Positions 52,852-62,311 of a stretch of 64,000 nt of DNA are shown here, piece after piece. How positions within the stretch are numbered: position 1 is the first letter of the stretch; every line of letters begins with the position of its first letter. Origin of the DNA: Xanthomonas albilineans (GTDB lineage: Bacteria; Pseudomonadota; Gammaproteobacteria; Xanthomonadales; Xanthomonadaceae); NCBI RefSeq assembly GCF_002939705.1, contig NZ_MDCB01000011.1, positions 1 to 64,000 on the forward strand, in the 5' to 3' direction. Made by a program: the position numbers and the translations under genes. The notes beneath the pieces were generated by a model. That model saw nothing but the letters and a program-made list of their open reading frames with translations. It was not told the DNA's origin and ran no database searches.

Positions 52852-55800
52852 ATGAACTCCCCCTACCCCAGCGATTCACTGCCTTTGACCACCAACCAGC
52901 GTGCATTATGGGTGTGGCAAAAAATCCACCCCTATTATCCGATGAATTTAATCGAGGCACTGGAGTTACAAGGACCAATCCAACCCGAACTATTTTTCCA
53001 GGCAGTACGACAGCTTGTACGCGAATGTGAAAATGGCCGGACTTCCATTGTCGAAGAAAACGGCTTGCCGCGGCAATACGTTGCGGCCGAATACCAAGGC
53101 GATTTTCCGTATGTGGATATGCGCGACGCCGCTTCGCCATGGCAGGCAGCCCAGGATTGGATCATGCAGAAATTCGATCGGCCATTTGATTTAGTGCGCG
53201 ATCCGCTATGGCAGTGCGTGCTTTTCCGACTGGACGACGCGCACTACCTATATGCGCAAGGCGGGCACCATCTGATAACCGATGGCTACAACAGCGCGAT
53301 CAGCGTGCAGCGTCTGGCCACGCTGTACAGCAGCTATGTCGCCGGCATCGAACCGCCTGCCAATCCCATTGGCACCATGCGTGACCTGGTCGAACAGGAA
53401 GCCTCCTACCGCGCGTCGGAACGCTACCAACGCGACCGCGAATACTGGATGCAAGCACTGGCCAATCCGTCGCCACCAGTGACGCTGTCGCGCCGTCCCG
53501 GCATGTCGCAATGCCGAGGCTTACTACGCAGCAGGGGGCATCTATCCAGTGATCAGATAACGCGTCTGCACGAACTCGGCGCGCGCTATGCTGCCTCGTT
53601 GCCGCAGGTACTGATCGCCTTGGTCGCCACCTTCTACCATCGCAATACCGGCGCCGAGGATCTCATCATGAACATGCCGGTGACCGGACGCACCCGTCGC
53701 CAGCACCGCGACATACCGGGAATGATGTCCAATGCGGTGCCAATCCGCCTGGCGATGGCACCACAGGTGCCGTTCCATACCCTGTTTCCACAGGTGGCGT
53801 CGGTGGTCAAATCAGCGTTGCGGCATCAACAATATTCCGGCGAAGATATCCATCGCGACCTGGACCTTGCCTACACTAACCAGCAACTGGCAGCGCTGGG
53901 AGTGAACATCGAGCCATTCGATTACGTATTGGACTTCGCTGGTGTCAAGGCGATCCCGCATAACTTATCCAATGGAGGGGCCCATAATCTGACCATCTTC
54001 TTCTATGATCGTGGCGATCATGGCGGCGTTTACTTCGATCTCGATGCCAATCCCGCGCTGTATGCGCAAGAGGAGCTGGACGAACACCGTCGGCGCCTGC
54101 TGCAACTGATCGAATCGGTGCTGGAGGATCCCGGCCAGACATTAGGCCAGCTGGACATCCTGGGTGAGCAGGAGCGCGCGCGCCTGCTCTACGACTGGAA
54201 CCGCACCGATACCCCACTGCCCGAACCGAGCACCCTGCCGCACTGGTTCGCACAGCAGGCCGCCGCCACCCCCAATGCAGCGGCCGTGCGCTACGATGGC
54301 AGGATTCTGGATTACCGTACCTTGCATCAGCGCAGCGCACAACTGGCCGCGCTATGGGTCAAGGAAGGAATATCGGCTGGTCATGTCATCGCGGTGGCCC
54401 TGCCACGCACCGAACAGTTGCTGGTGGTGTTATTGGCGGTAATGTGGAGCGGCGCCACCTATATGCCACTGGATCTGTCCGGACCATCCGAGCGCAATGC
54501 GACGATGCTACGCGAATCCGGCGCGACCGCCATGGTGTGCGAGTCCACGCACTGGCCGCACTATGCGCAAACCGGCCTGATCTGGCTCGACCCACATGCG
54601 ACCACCGACATCACGCCGTTGACCGCGCCGCGTACCTCGGCCGATGGCGCTGCTTACGTGCTTTACACCTCCGGCTCCACCGGACTCCCGAAGGGCGTGG
54701 AAATCAGCCATCATAATTTGGCCAACTTCTTGTTCGCGATGCAGCACGAACTGCAATTGAAGACGAGCGACCGGGTGCTGGCACTAACCACGATCAATTT
54801 TGATATCGCTGCGTTGGAGCTGTATTTGCCGCTAATCTGCGGCGCAAGCTTAGTCATGGCCGAAGATAATATGCAACATGACCCGATCGGTCTGTCCCGA
54901 TTAATCGCCAGCGAACGTATCACCTTGATAGAAGCAACGCCCTCGATGTGGCAAGTGCTGCTCGCCAACGTGGAGTTACCGTTGCAGCATGTGCATGCGC
55001 TGATCGGCGGCGAAGCACTCAACGCTCCGTTGGCGACCCAACTACTGCAGCGTGCCGAGCGGTTGACGCAAATGTACGGCCCCACCGAAACCACGGTCTG
55101 GTCCACCATGATGCCCCTGACCCTGGACGATGTGGCATCAGGGTCACTGCCGATCGGTCGACCGGTGTACAACACGCGCATCTATGTCCTTGATGCCCAA
55201 CAGCAGCCGGTGCCCACCGGCGTCAGCGGCGAGATCTACATCGGCGGCGCCGGCGTAGCAAGAGGCTACCGCAACCGGAAGGAACTCAGTGACGCGCGCT
55301 TCATGCCCGATCCATTCGCCACCGATGGCGGACGCATGTACCGCACCGGCGACCTCGGACGCTGGCGCGAGGATGGGGTACTGGAATTCATCGGCCGCGC
55401 CGATGCGCAATTGAAGATCCGCGGATACCGGGTGGAGCCGGGAGAAGTGGAAGCGGCCTTGCTGCACCATCCGGCGATTGCCTCAGCGGCTGTCCTAGGC
55501 CACCGCGATAGCAATGGCACGATGCACCTGGTGGCCTATCTGGTGGCGGCCGACGGTGCGACGCTGCCGGCACTGGACGCGCTACGCAAGCAGTTGCAAG
55601 GGCGTTTGCCGGACCACATGATGCCCTCCACCTGCATAACCTTGCCGACCTTGCCGCTGACTCCGAACGGCAAGCTCGACCGCAAGGCACTGCCGCTACC
55701 GGAAAAGACCAGCGCACAGCGCTACGTGGCGCCGCGCAACGAACTGGAACAACGCCTGGTCGCGCTATGGCAGAGCATGCTGAAAGTGGAGCGGGTCGGC

Positions 55801-56856
55801 ATCCACGACAACTTCTTCGAACTGGGCGGCAATTCGTTGACCGCAGCCGAACTACTGGCGCGGTTTCCCAGCCAATTCGGGATCGAACTACCGCTGGGCA
55901 GCCTGTTCCAGGCATCCACCGTGGCCGGGCTGGCGACGCTGATCGTCAGTGACGACAACGTACACAGCGATCCGCTCGCCCCCTTGCTGCGGCTACGCAA
56001 GGGCGATGAGAGCAATCCACCGCTATTCTGTATCCATCCGGTGGTCGGGCTGGGTTGGTCGTATTTTGCCTTGCTCGGCCAACTCGATCCAAGTTATCCG
56101 GTCTATGCATTGCAAGCACCGGCCTTGCGTAGTGGCGTGGCATTGCCGGACAGCATCGAGACAATCGCCAGCGAATACTTGCGACGCATCCGCGGCATCC
56201 AGCCACAGGGACCGTATCGGTTACTGGGCTGGTCGCTGGGCGGGTTGATTGCCCACGCAATGACCGCTCAATTGCATGCCGACGGCCAGGAGGTGGAACT
56301 GCTGGTCATGCTTGATGCATACCCTTACCGTCAGCACATCAATGCGCTGGGCGACGATGCGGCCAGGATACAAGCCACCATGGAATTCCTCGGGATCCGC
56401 CTATCTCCCGACCAGCCGGCTCCAGTGCATGTGACCGATCTATCGATGCTGGTGTGCGAACACTATGGCTTGCTGTCGCTGCCGTTGATGGAGCAATTTC
56501 TGAAGAAAGACCCACAGTTGCTGAACCGCATCGCCGTGCTGGCAGATCAGCAAATAGCACTGGCCAGCCACTATCGGCCGCAATGCGTGGACGTGGATGT
56601 GCTGTTCTTCGATGCGGAAATCAAGCCAGCGCTTGACCTGTCGTCGATGCTGGATCAGCGTCCCGATAGCTGGCGCGATTTCGTTGGTGAATTGGACGTG
56701 CATTCGATCCACAGCGACCACCAATCGATGCTGCAGCCTGCGACAGCAGCGCAGATCGCCCGGATCGTGGATGCGCGCCTGCATCGACGCACGCATGCAG
56801 CAGGCAGGCCAGTGATCACAGCGCACCCCGTCAGCGAGATACTGGCCCATGGCTGA
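52852..56856 (+). CDS. Single-module nonribosomal peptide synthetase (C-A-PCP-TE)
   Basis: A 1334-residue NRPS. The condensation domain (about 10-440) has an intact HHLITDG at residues 139-145. The adenylation domain (about 465-950) has YVLYTSGSTGLPKG near 602, MYGPTETTVWS, and the final NGKLDRKAL Lys. The carrier domain has its phosphopantetheine Ser995 in ELGGNSLTA. The thioesterase triad is Ser1128 (GWSLGGL), Asp1155 (MLDAYP) and His1290 (HSDHQSM). Aligning by eye with GrsA gives the pocket D-I-L-E-L-G-M-V-W-K, close to glycine codes. The order equals EntF: the first C domain must take an acyl or aryl donor made elsewhere. Ribosome site AAGGA lies 10 bases upstream. The stop overlaps the glycosyltransferase start by 8 bases. 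No MbtH or phosphopantetheinyl transferase is nearby. Confidence 0.93.
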   Translation: MNSPYPSDSLPLTTNQRALWVWQKIHPYYPMNLIEALELQGPIQPELFFQAVRQLVRECENGRTSIVEENGLPRQYVAAEYQGDFPYVDMRDAASPWQAAQDWIMQKFDRPFDLVRDPLWQCVLFRLDDAHYLYAQGGHHLITDGYNSAISVQRLATLYSSYVAGIEPPANPIGTMRDLVEQEASYRASERYQRDREYWMQALANPSPPVTLSRRPGMSQCRGLLRSRGHLSSDQITRLHELGARYAASLPQVLIALVATFYHRNTGAEDLIMNMPVTGRTRRQHRDIPGMMSNAVPIRLAMAPQVPFHTLFPQVASVVKSALRHQQYSGEDIHRDLDLAYTNQQLAALGVNIEPFDYVLDFAGVKAIPHNLSNGGAHNLTIFFYDRGDHGGVYFDLDANPALYAQEELDEHRRRLLQLIESVLEDPGQTLGQLDILGEQERARLLYDWNRTDTPLPEPSTLPHWFAQQAAATPNAAAVRYDGRILDYRTLHQRSAQLAALWVKEGISAGHVIAVALPRTEQLLVVLLAVMWSGATYMPLDLSGPSERNATMLRESGATAMVCESTHWPHYAQTGLIWLDPHATTDITPLTAPRTSADGAAYVLYTSGSTGLPKGVEISHHNLANFLFAMQHELQLKTSDRVLALTTINFDIAALELYLPLICGASLVMAEDNMQHDPIGLSRLIASERITLIEATPSMWQVLLANVELPLQHVHALIGGEALNAPLATQLLQRAERLTQMYGPTETTVWSTMMPLTLDDVASGSLPIGRPVYNTRIYVLDAQQQPVPTGVSGEIYIGGAGVARGYRNRKELSDARFMPDPFATDGGRMYRTGDLGRWREDGVLEFIGRADAQLKIRGYRVEPGEVEAALLHHPAIASAAVLGHRDSNGTMHLVAYLVAADGATLPALDALRKQLQGRLPDHMMPSTCITLPTLPLTPNGKLDRKALPLPEKTSAQRYVAPRNELEQRLVALWQSMLKVERVGIHDNFFELGGNSLTAAELLARFPSQFGIELPLGSLFQASTVAGLATLIVSDDNVHSDPLAPLLRLRKGDESNPPLFCIHPVVGLGWSYFALLGQLDPSYPVYALQAPALRSGVALPDSIETIASEYLRRIRGIQPQGPYRLLGWSLGGLIAHAMTAQLHADGQEVELLVMLDAYPYRQHINALGDDAARIQATMEFLGIRLSPDQPAPVHVTDLSMLVCEHYGLLSLPLMEQFLKKDPQLLNRIAVLADQQIALASHYRPQCVDVDVLFFDAEIKPALDLSSMLDQRPDSWRDFVGELDVHSIHSDHQSMLQPATAAQIARIVDARLHRRTHAAGRPVITAHPVSEILAHG

Positions 56857-58186
56857 GTCCGGCTCAACCGTCACCATCTTCACCCTGGGTACGCGTGGCG
56901 ATCTCCAGCCACTATTGGCGCTGGGCCAGGGACTACAACAACGTGGCCACACCGTGCGTATCGCCACCAGTGTCAACTTCGCCGAGCAGATTCGTGCGGC
57001 AGGTTTTGTCTTCTTCGAATTGAGCGGCGATTTTCAGTCCACCCTCAACGACAATCCGAACCTGGGCGATCTCGGGCTGGAGATGCTGGCGGTAGCCAGG
57101 ATGTTTCGCGAGCGCATGACATGTTGGGCCAAGGATTGGGCCACGCAAGGGCAATTGGCGTGCAATGGGGCAGACCTGCTGATCGGTGTTGGCAATGCCA
57201 ACCTGCTGGCCAAGCTACTTGGCGAAGCCTTTGCAATTCCGGTGGTGTTCGCGCATTTGATGCCGTTGACGCCTTCCCGGTACTTGCCGCCGATGTCGTT
57301 GACCAGTCGCACTCTGCCAGGGCCTTTGAATATTGCCGCCTATCAAGCGCTGCGCCTTGCGATGTGGCGGATAATGGTGAAGCCCACCATCGATCAATGC
57401 GTGCGTGCGCTTGGGCTGCCTGCTTATCCTTGGTACGGGCCTTACTTCCAGCGACGGTGGGCGCAGATCCGCGTGGTGTATGGCTTCAGCCAGCACGTGG
57501 TATCGCGTCCCGCCGACTGGCCGGATTCGGCACAGATCTGCGGATATTGGATGCTACAGGAACCGCAATGGCAGCCACCTACGGCGTTGCAGGCGTTTCT
57601 CGACGCTGGTCCGGCACCGGTCTATATCGGTTTTGGTAGCATGGTCACCGGGGATCCACAGGCATTGACCGCGACGGTGATCGAAGCGGTACGACGCAGT
57701 GGCCGGCGCGCCATACTTGCCGGCGGCTGGGGTGCGCTGGACACGGCACACGTGGAAGCGGATGCGCAGATCTTTCCGCTGCAACAGGCACCGCACAGTT
57801 GGCTGTTTCCGCGCATGGCCGCGGTTGTGCACCACGGTGGTGCCGGCACCACCGGTGCGGCGGCGGCGGCGGGCGTGCCCTCGGTGGTGGTTCCGTTCTT
57901 CCTCGACCAACCATTTTGGGCACACTGCCTGGCGCGGCAGGGCGTGGCACCACCGGCAATTGTACGTAGAAAAATGCAAGCACAGACCCTGACCGACGCC
58001 ATCAACCAGACAACGCAACCGGCGATGGTGCGAGCAGCGGCGCAACTGGGCCAACGCATCCGTGCCGAGGATGGGGTAACGACGGCTGTGGATTGGCTGG
58101 AGCGCTGGGGCGTTTTGCCCCGACTTCAGCGCGACGATCCGGTGCGCACAGCGCCGCGTCATGCGCTTGACGCGCGACTCCCTTAG
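56849..58186 (+). CDS. GT1 glycosyltransferase, sterol-glucosyltransferase-like
   Basis: A 445-residue GT-B glycosyltransferase. The N-terminal acceptor domain opens with IFTLGTRGDLQPLLALGQGL, the motif of sterol and lipid/macrolide glycosyltransferases. The C-terminal nucleotide-sugar domain has PVYIGFGSMVTGDP, then HHGGAGTTGAAAAAGVPSVV and PFFLDQPFWA. It should move a hexose or deoxyhexose from a nucleotide donor to a lipophilic small molecule in the cytoplasm. Its ATG lies inside the last codons of the NRPS (ATGGCTGA), so translation is coupled and the NRPS product is the likely acceptor. Sugar and acceptor are not known from sequence. Confidence 0.9.
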   Translation: MAESGSTVTIFTLGTRGDLQPLLALGQGLQQRGHTVRIATSVNFAEQIRAAGFVFFELSGDFQSTLNDNPNLGDLGLEMLAVARMFRERMTCWAKDWATQGQLACNGADLLIGVGNANLLAKLLGEAFAIPVVFAHLMPLTPSRYLPPMSLTSRTLPGPLNIAAYQALRLAMWRIMVKPTIDQCVRALGLPAYPWYGPYFQRRWAQIRVVYGFSQHVVSRPADWPDSAQICGYWMLQEPQWQPPTALQAFLDAGPAPVYIGFGSMVTGDPQALTATVIEAVRRSGRRAILAGGWGALDTAHVEADAQIFPLQQAPHSWLFPRMAAVVHHGGAGTTGAAAAAGVPSVVVPFFLDQPFWAHCLARQGVAPPAIVRRKMQAQTLTDAINQTTQPAMVRAAAQLGQRIRAEDGVTTAVDWLERWGVLPRLQRDDPVRTAPRHALDARLP

Positions 58187-58375
58187 CCCCGGTCGCGGAT
58201 GTGTGGTGACGTGCGGCAGGGCTCGGCGGCGTACCGAACCCCGCCGTTCGACGCAAGCAAGCCAAAACAGCTCCCGACGCGCCTGCGTGCGCTCACGCCA
58301 TGCATTGGCTCGATGACCATGTTCATCCCGACAGTGTCTTTATGCACATTCACTGGCGGCACCATCGCGCCTAGG

Positions 58376-59917
58376 ATGCCGTTCCCCATTGCCGAGCGCC
58401 CGCGCGTGTCGAATCCCTCATCGCCCCTGCTCGCCAGCGCGCTATTGCTGGCCATGTTGCCGTTCTCCACCGCGCTCGCCACCGAGACGGCGCACAACAA
58501 TGAGAAGTCCGATGCAGCCGAGCATGCCGACGCGGACAAGCCCGCGCCGCTGCCAGCCGATGCGCAAACCAGCCAGACCACCCAGTTGAACGGCAAGACA
58601 CTGCATTATAAGGTCAAGGTCGGCACGCTCCCGATCAAAGACAGCCAAGGCAAAATCATCGCCGACGTGGTGTACACCGCTTACACCATGGACGGCAAGG
58701 ACCGACCGGTCACCTTCGCGCTGAACGGCGGCCCCGGAGCGGCCTCGGTCTATCTGAATCTGGGCGCGATCGGCCCCAAGGTGGTCACTTTCGGCAGCGA
58801 GGGCGACAGTACCTCGGCACCGGCCCAGCTGCACGACAACCCTGGCACCTGGCTGGATTTCACCGACCTGGTGTTCATCGATCCGGTCGGCACGGGTTTC
58901 AGTCGCTCCCGCATCGGCGAGGAACAGGCCAAGAAACAGTTCTATACCCCCAAGGCCGACGTCGAGTATCTGTCGCGCACCATCTACGACTGGCTGCTGA
59001 AAAACCAGCGCCTGCAATCGCGCAAGTACCTGGTCGGCGAAAGCTATGGCGGCTTCCGCGGCCCACGCATCACCCATTATCTACAGACCCGGCTCGGGGT
59101 GGGGATGAATGGCGTGGTGCTGGTCTCGCCATATCTGAACCCGATGGACGACAACGGCGACGTCTCGCCGCTGCCGTGGATGCTGACCCTACCCTCGATC
59201 ACAGCCGCGCATCTGGAGCGCGAAGGACGCCTGACGCCCGAGGCAATGCACAAGGTGATCGAATACACCCGCGGCGATTACGTCACTGCGCTGCTGCGCG
59301 GACGTTCGGACCCGGCGGGCAGCGCACGCATGATCGAGCAGGTGACCGCAATGACGGGACTGGATCCGGTTTTCGTGCGCCGCGCAGGCGGTCGCCTGGA
59401 AACCCAAGCCTATCTGCGCGAGGTGTTCCGCGACAAAGCCGAACTCGGCAGCCGCTACGATTCCAACGTCACCGCCTTCGACCCGTTCCCTAACGCACCC
59501 GAGCAGCGTTCCAACGATCCAATACTGGACAGCATCATTGCTCCCACCACCACCGCGATGGTCGACTTCGTGACCCGTGTAGTCGGCTGGAAAGTGGATG
59601 CGCGCTACCATGCGCTGAATTACGACTTGAACGCACTGTGGGATTGGAACGACGATCCACACAAAGGCTCAGTGACCGAACTGCGACAGATGGTGGCGAT
59701 CGATCCCAAACTGCGCGTGCTGATCGTGCACGGCTGGAACGACCTCTCCTGCCCCTTCATGGGTTCGGTGCTGATCGTGGACCAGATGCCGGTGATGGGC
59801 AATGACCCGAACCGGGTTCAGGTCAAGAATTACCCCGGCGGCCACATGTTCTACAACCGCGCCGATAGCCAGCGCGCGCTAAGGCAGGATGTGATGGCGA
59901 TGTATAAGGCCAATTGA
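58376..59917 (+). CDS. Serine carboxypeptidase, family S10, exported
   Basis: A 513-residue alpha/beta-hydrolase of peptidase family S10. A signal-like segment (SSPLLASALLLAMLPFSTAL) is followed by a low-complexity acidic stretch. The oxyanion-hole motif LNGGPGAASVYLNLG is near residue 120. The triad is Ser in LVGESYGGFRGP (about 222), Asp in VHGWNDLSCPF (about 455) and His in YPGGHMFYN (about 488). It removes C-terminal residues from peptides in the periplasm or outside the cell. Start choice is uncertain: ATG 58376 is used; ATGs at 58313 and 58319 and a GTG at 58406 are open. It is 189 bases after the glycosyltransferase, so a link to that pair is possible but not shown. Confidence 0.87.
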   Translation: MPFPIAERPRVSNPSSPLLASALLLAMLPFSTALATETAHNNEKSDAAEHADADKPAPLPADAQTSQTTQLNGKTLHYKVKVGTLPIKDSQGKIIADVVYTAYTMDGKDRPVTFALNGGPGAASVYLNLGAIGPKVVTFGSEGDSTSAPAQLHDNPGTWLDFTDLVFIDPVGTGFSRSRIGEEQAKKQFYTPKADVEYLSRTIYDWLLKNQRLQSRKYLVGESYGGFRGPRITHYLQTRLGVGMNGVVLVSPYLNPMDDNGDVSPLPWMLTLPSITAAHLEREGRLTPEAMHKVIEYTRGDYVTALLRGRSDPAGSARMIEQVTAMTGLDPVFVRRAGGRLETQAYLREVFRDKAELGSRYDSNVTAFDPFPNAPEQRSNDPILDSIIAPTTTAMVDFVTRVVGWKVDARYHALNYDLNALWDWNDDPHKGSVTELRQMVAIDPKLRVLIVHGWNDLSCPFMGSVLIVDQMPVMGNDPNRVQVKNYPGGHMFYNRADSQRALRQDVMAMYKAN

Positions 59918-60448
59918 ACCCGAAGATCCGCAAGTACCGCACGATGGGCCGAAATGAAATCCGCACCGGCAGCCCTACGGGCCGGCCGGTGCGCTAAAGA
60001 ATTGGTCCAGCCGCGGATGCCTGCATCCTTGAAGCAGCCCTGAGCGTCGCTTTGGGCCGCACAGCTGGTAGGCCAAGCATGCGCGCAGCACTGTTACGAC
60101 GGCGTCCTGACGGCGTTGCGAAATAATGTCGCCCACCACGCCGAAGACTGTAATCGAAGTGACCACGCGCGCCCCGACGCGGCGGCGGCCAAAGGCGAAA
60201 GAAGTCATCGCTCCCCGCTGCGCGCATCAGCACTGTGACAATGGTCGCCCGCCGATAGGACTGAACAACACAATAGCCTATCCGTCCGGATACGAAATGC
60301 GCGAAACTGCTCCGCAACGCGCAGTCCGGCATGAAACTTGCCTTCCAAATACGGATGCTTTTGCCTAACCGCACCGCTCTATGCCTATCGTTTCTCGCAT
60401 CATCCCTCCATGCCACCCAAGCCCGCACGGCCCTGCGAGCCTGGCGCC
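59918..60448. other. Stretch between the S10 peptidase and the diguanylate cyclase
   Basis: About 530 bases without a supported gene; if the cyclase starts at 60338 or 60410 it is shorter. A hairpin GCACCGGC / GCCGGTGC (59963-59992) with a 14-base loop and no T-run is just after the peptidase stop and may help end its transcript. Short frames elsewhere have no family resemblance. Confidence 0.45.
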
Positions 60449-61438
60449 ATGAGTCTGTCCATGCGCCGGCAATTCCGGCTCGGCATCATCAAGATCCTCG
60501 GGCCGTCCACCTCGGCACTGTTCCTGCTGTTCGGGGCCTACCAGGCATCGCTGGACCAACCCTGGGCGGCGGTCGCCAACCTGGCATTGGCGAATCTGGC
60601 GGCGCTGGCAACCTGGCTGTCGTTGCACCATGGCGACGGACGCATGGGCCCCTTGCTATCGCTGAGTTGGCTACTGGGTTGCGCCCTGGTGTGCCATGTG
60701 CTTCACCATGCGGCGGTGCCATGGCTGTACTTGGTGATGATGAGCAACTTCTTCGTGGTCGGGCGCACGGTGGGACTGGCCTGCAACATCACGCTGATCG
60801 TGATGCTGCTGCTCATCATCCCAGGCACTTTCCTCGGCCCGGAACATATGTTCTCGCTGTTGACGGTTTCGCTCCTCATCACCGGGCTGGGCTATATGCT
60901 GTCGCTGCGCCTGGAAGACGACCGGGTGCAACTGGAACAACTGGCCTCGCACGACGCACTGACCGCTTTACCAAACCGACGCATGCTGGAACGCAGCCTG
61001 TCACAATGCGTGACCGACCCGCGCCGGACGGTGCGGCGACACGGACTGGTCGTGCTGGACATCGATCACTTCAAAAAGGTCAACGACCTGCACGGGCACG
61101 CCGAAGGCGACCGAACCCTGACCGAACTCGCCGCCTTGCTGCGACTGCAAGTGCATGCGCCGGACGAGGTGTTCCGCTTCGGCGGCGAAGAATTCGTGAT
61201 CGTGACCCGGCTGCAATCGATACACGAACTGACCGCGTTCACCAAGCGCCTGTATGAGGCAACGCGCAGCGTCCTGCATAGCCCCAGCGGGGCCATCACC
61301 GTGTCCTTGGGCGCGGCGATGCTGTGCGACGAACAACAATGGCAGGACTGGTTCTCGCGCGCGGACGCCGCGCTCTATCAGGCCAAGAACAACGGCCGCG
61401 ATACCTACGTAGTGGCCGAGGACGTAACACAGGACTGA
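60449..61438 (+). CDS. Membrane diguanylate cyclase (GGDEF)
   Basis: A 329-residue protein with five or six hydrophobic helices (about 15-160), for example LGPSTSALFLLFGAYQA and FSLLTVSLLITGLGYMLSL, and a C-terminal GGDEF domain (about 165-325). The catalytic motif is FRFGGEEFVIV, with HDALTALPNRRMLERSL and LDIDHFKKVNDLHGHAEGD upstream, so cyclic di-GMP synthesis should be active. The inhibitory RxxD site is replaced by HAPD, suggesting no product inhibition. The start is uncertain: ATGs at 60338 and 60410 are open; MSLSMRRQFRLG is preferred because it leads directly into the first helix. Signal sensed is unknown. Confidence 0.9.
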   Translation: MSLSMRRQFRLGIIKILGPSTSALFLLFGAYQASLDQPWAAVANLALANLAALATWLSLHHGDGRMGPLLSLSWLLGCALVCHVLHHAAVPWLYLVMMSNFFVVGRTVGLACNITLIVMLLLIIPGTFLGPEHMFSLLTVSLLITGLGYMLSLRLEDDRVQLEQLASHDALTALPNRRMLERSLSQCVTDPRRTVRRHGLVVLDIDHFKKVNDLHGHAEGDRTLTELAALLRLQVHAPDEVFRFGGEEFVIVTRLQSIHELTAFTKRLYEATRSVLHSPSGAITVSLGAAMLCDEQQWQDWFSRADAALYQAKNNGRDTYVVAEDVTQD

Positions 61439-61520
61439 GCGCGGCGCTCAACACCGCACGAGCGCATCGTCGCCGGGCCGACGCAGGCATTGACAGCAAA
61501 TCCGTATCGCCAGAGTTGGA

Positions 61521-62216
61521 TCAGGAACGCAGCGGCACCACACGAATCTCCACACGACGGTTCTGCGCACGCCCGGCCTCGGTGCTGTTGTCGGCGATCG
61601 GATACTTCTTGCCAGCACCCAGCGTCTGGATACGCTCGGGCTGCACGCCCTGCGCGGTCAGGTAGGCCGCCACCGAGGACGCACGCTGTTCGGACAGACG
61701 TTGATTGACCGCATCGCTGCCGATGTTGTCGGTATGACCGACCACTTCGATCATGGTCTGATTGTACTCGCTCAACGTCTTCGCCACGCCGTTGAGCGCG
61801 GAATAAAACTGCGGCTTGAGCGTGGACTGATTGAAATCGAAAGTGATGCCGTCGGGCAGGTTCAAGGTGATGTTGTCGCCATCGCGGCGCACGTCGATGC
61901 CGGTGTTAGCGGTGCGTTCGCGCAACGCGCGCTCCTGGCGGTCCTGATAATTACCGATCGCCGCGCCGCTCAGCGCACCGATACCGGCGCCAATCATCGC
62001 GTGCTGGCGACGTTCGGTGGCACTACTGCCACTGAGCAGACCGGCGACCACTCCCACTGCGGTTCCGATCAACGCACCGCGCCCGGTACGATTCTCTTGC
62101 TCGGTGGGCTGACCGTTTTGATCGCGTTGTACATACGATCCGCCGGTGGCGCAGGCCGATAGCAACAGCGCACCGATCAGTGCAACAGACAGACTTGAAA
62201 GGGCGATCGCTTTCAT
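61521..62216 (-). CDS. OmpA-family lipoprotein (YiaD-like)
   Basis: A 231-residue outer-membrane lipoprotein. The lipobox LLSAC (Cys about 22) is followed by a Gly-zipper region (GALIGTAVGVVAGLLSGSS and IGAGIGALSGAAIGNY). Residues about 115-228 are an OmpA peptidoglycan-binding domain with FDFNQSTLKPQF, VVGHTDNIGSDAVNQRLSEQ and AQNRRVEIRV. It anchors the outer membrane to the wall. The same architecture is found in YiaD-type proteins; single gene, no clear operon. Confidence 0.92.
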   Translation of the reverse strand: MKAIALSSLSVALIGALLLSACATGGSYVQRDQNGQPTEQENRTGRGALIGTAVGVVAGLLSGSSATERRQHAMIGAGIGALSGAAIGNYQDRQERALRERTANTGIDVRRDGDNITLNLPDGITFDFNQSTLKPQFYSALNGVAKTLSEYNQTMIEVVGHTDNIGSDAVNQRLSEQRASSVAAYLTAQGVQPERIQTLGAGKKYPIADNSTEAGRAQNRRVEIRVVPLRS

Positions 62217-62311
62217 CGTGATCTCTACCGAAAATGGATGGAGGGGCGGTCAGCTTAAACAGTCCTGTGCGCGATGCGGATAAACTTGGACATGCGCGGC
62301 ATGCGCACGGT

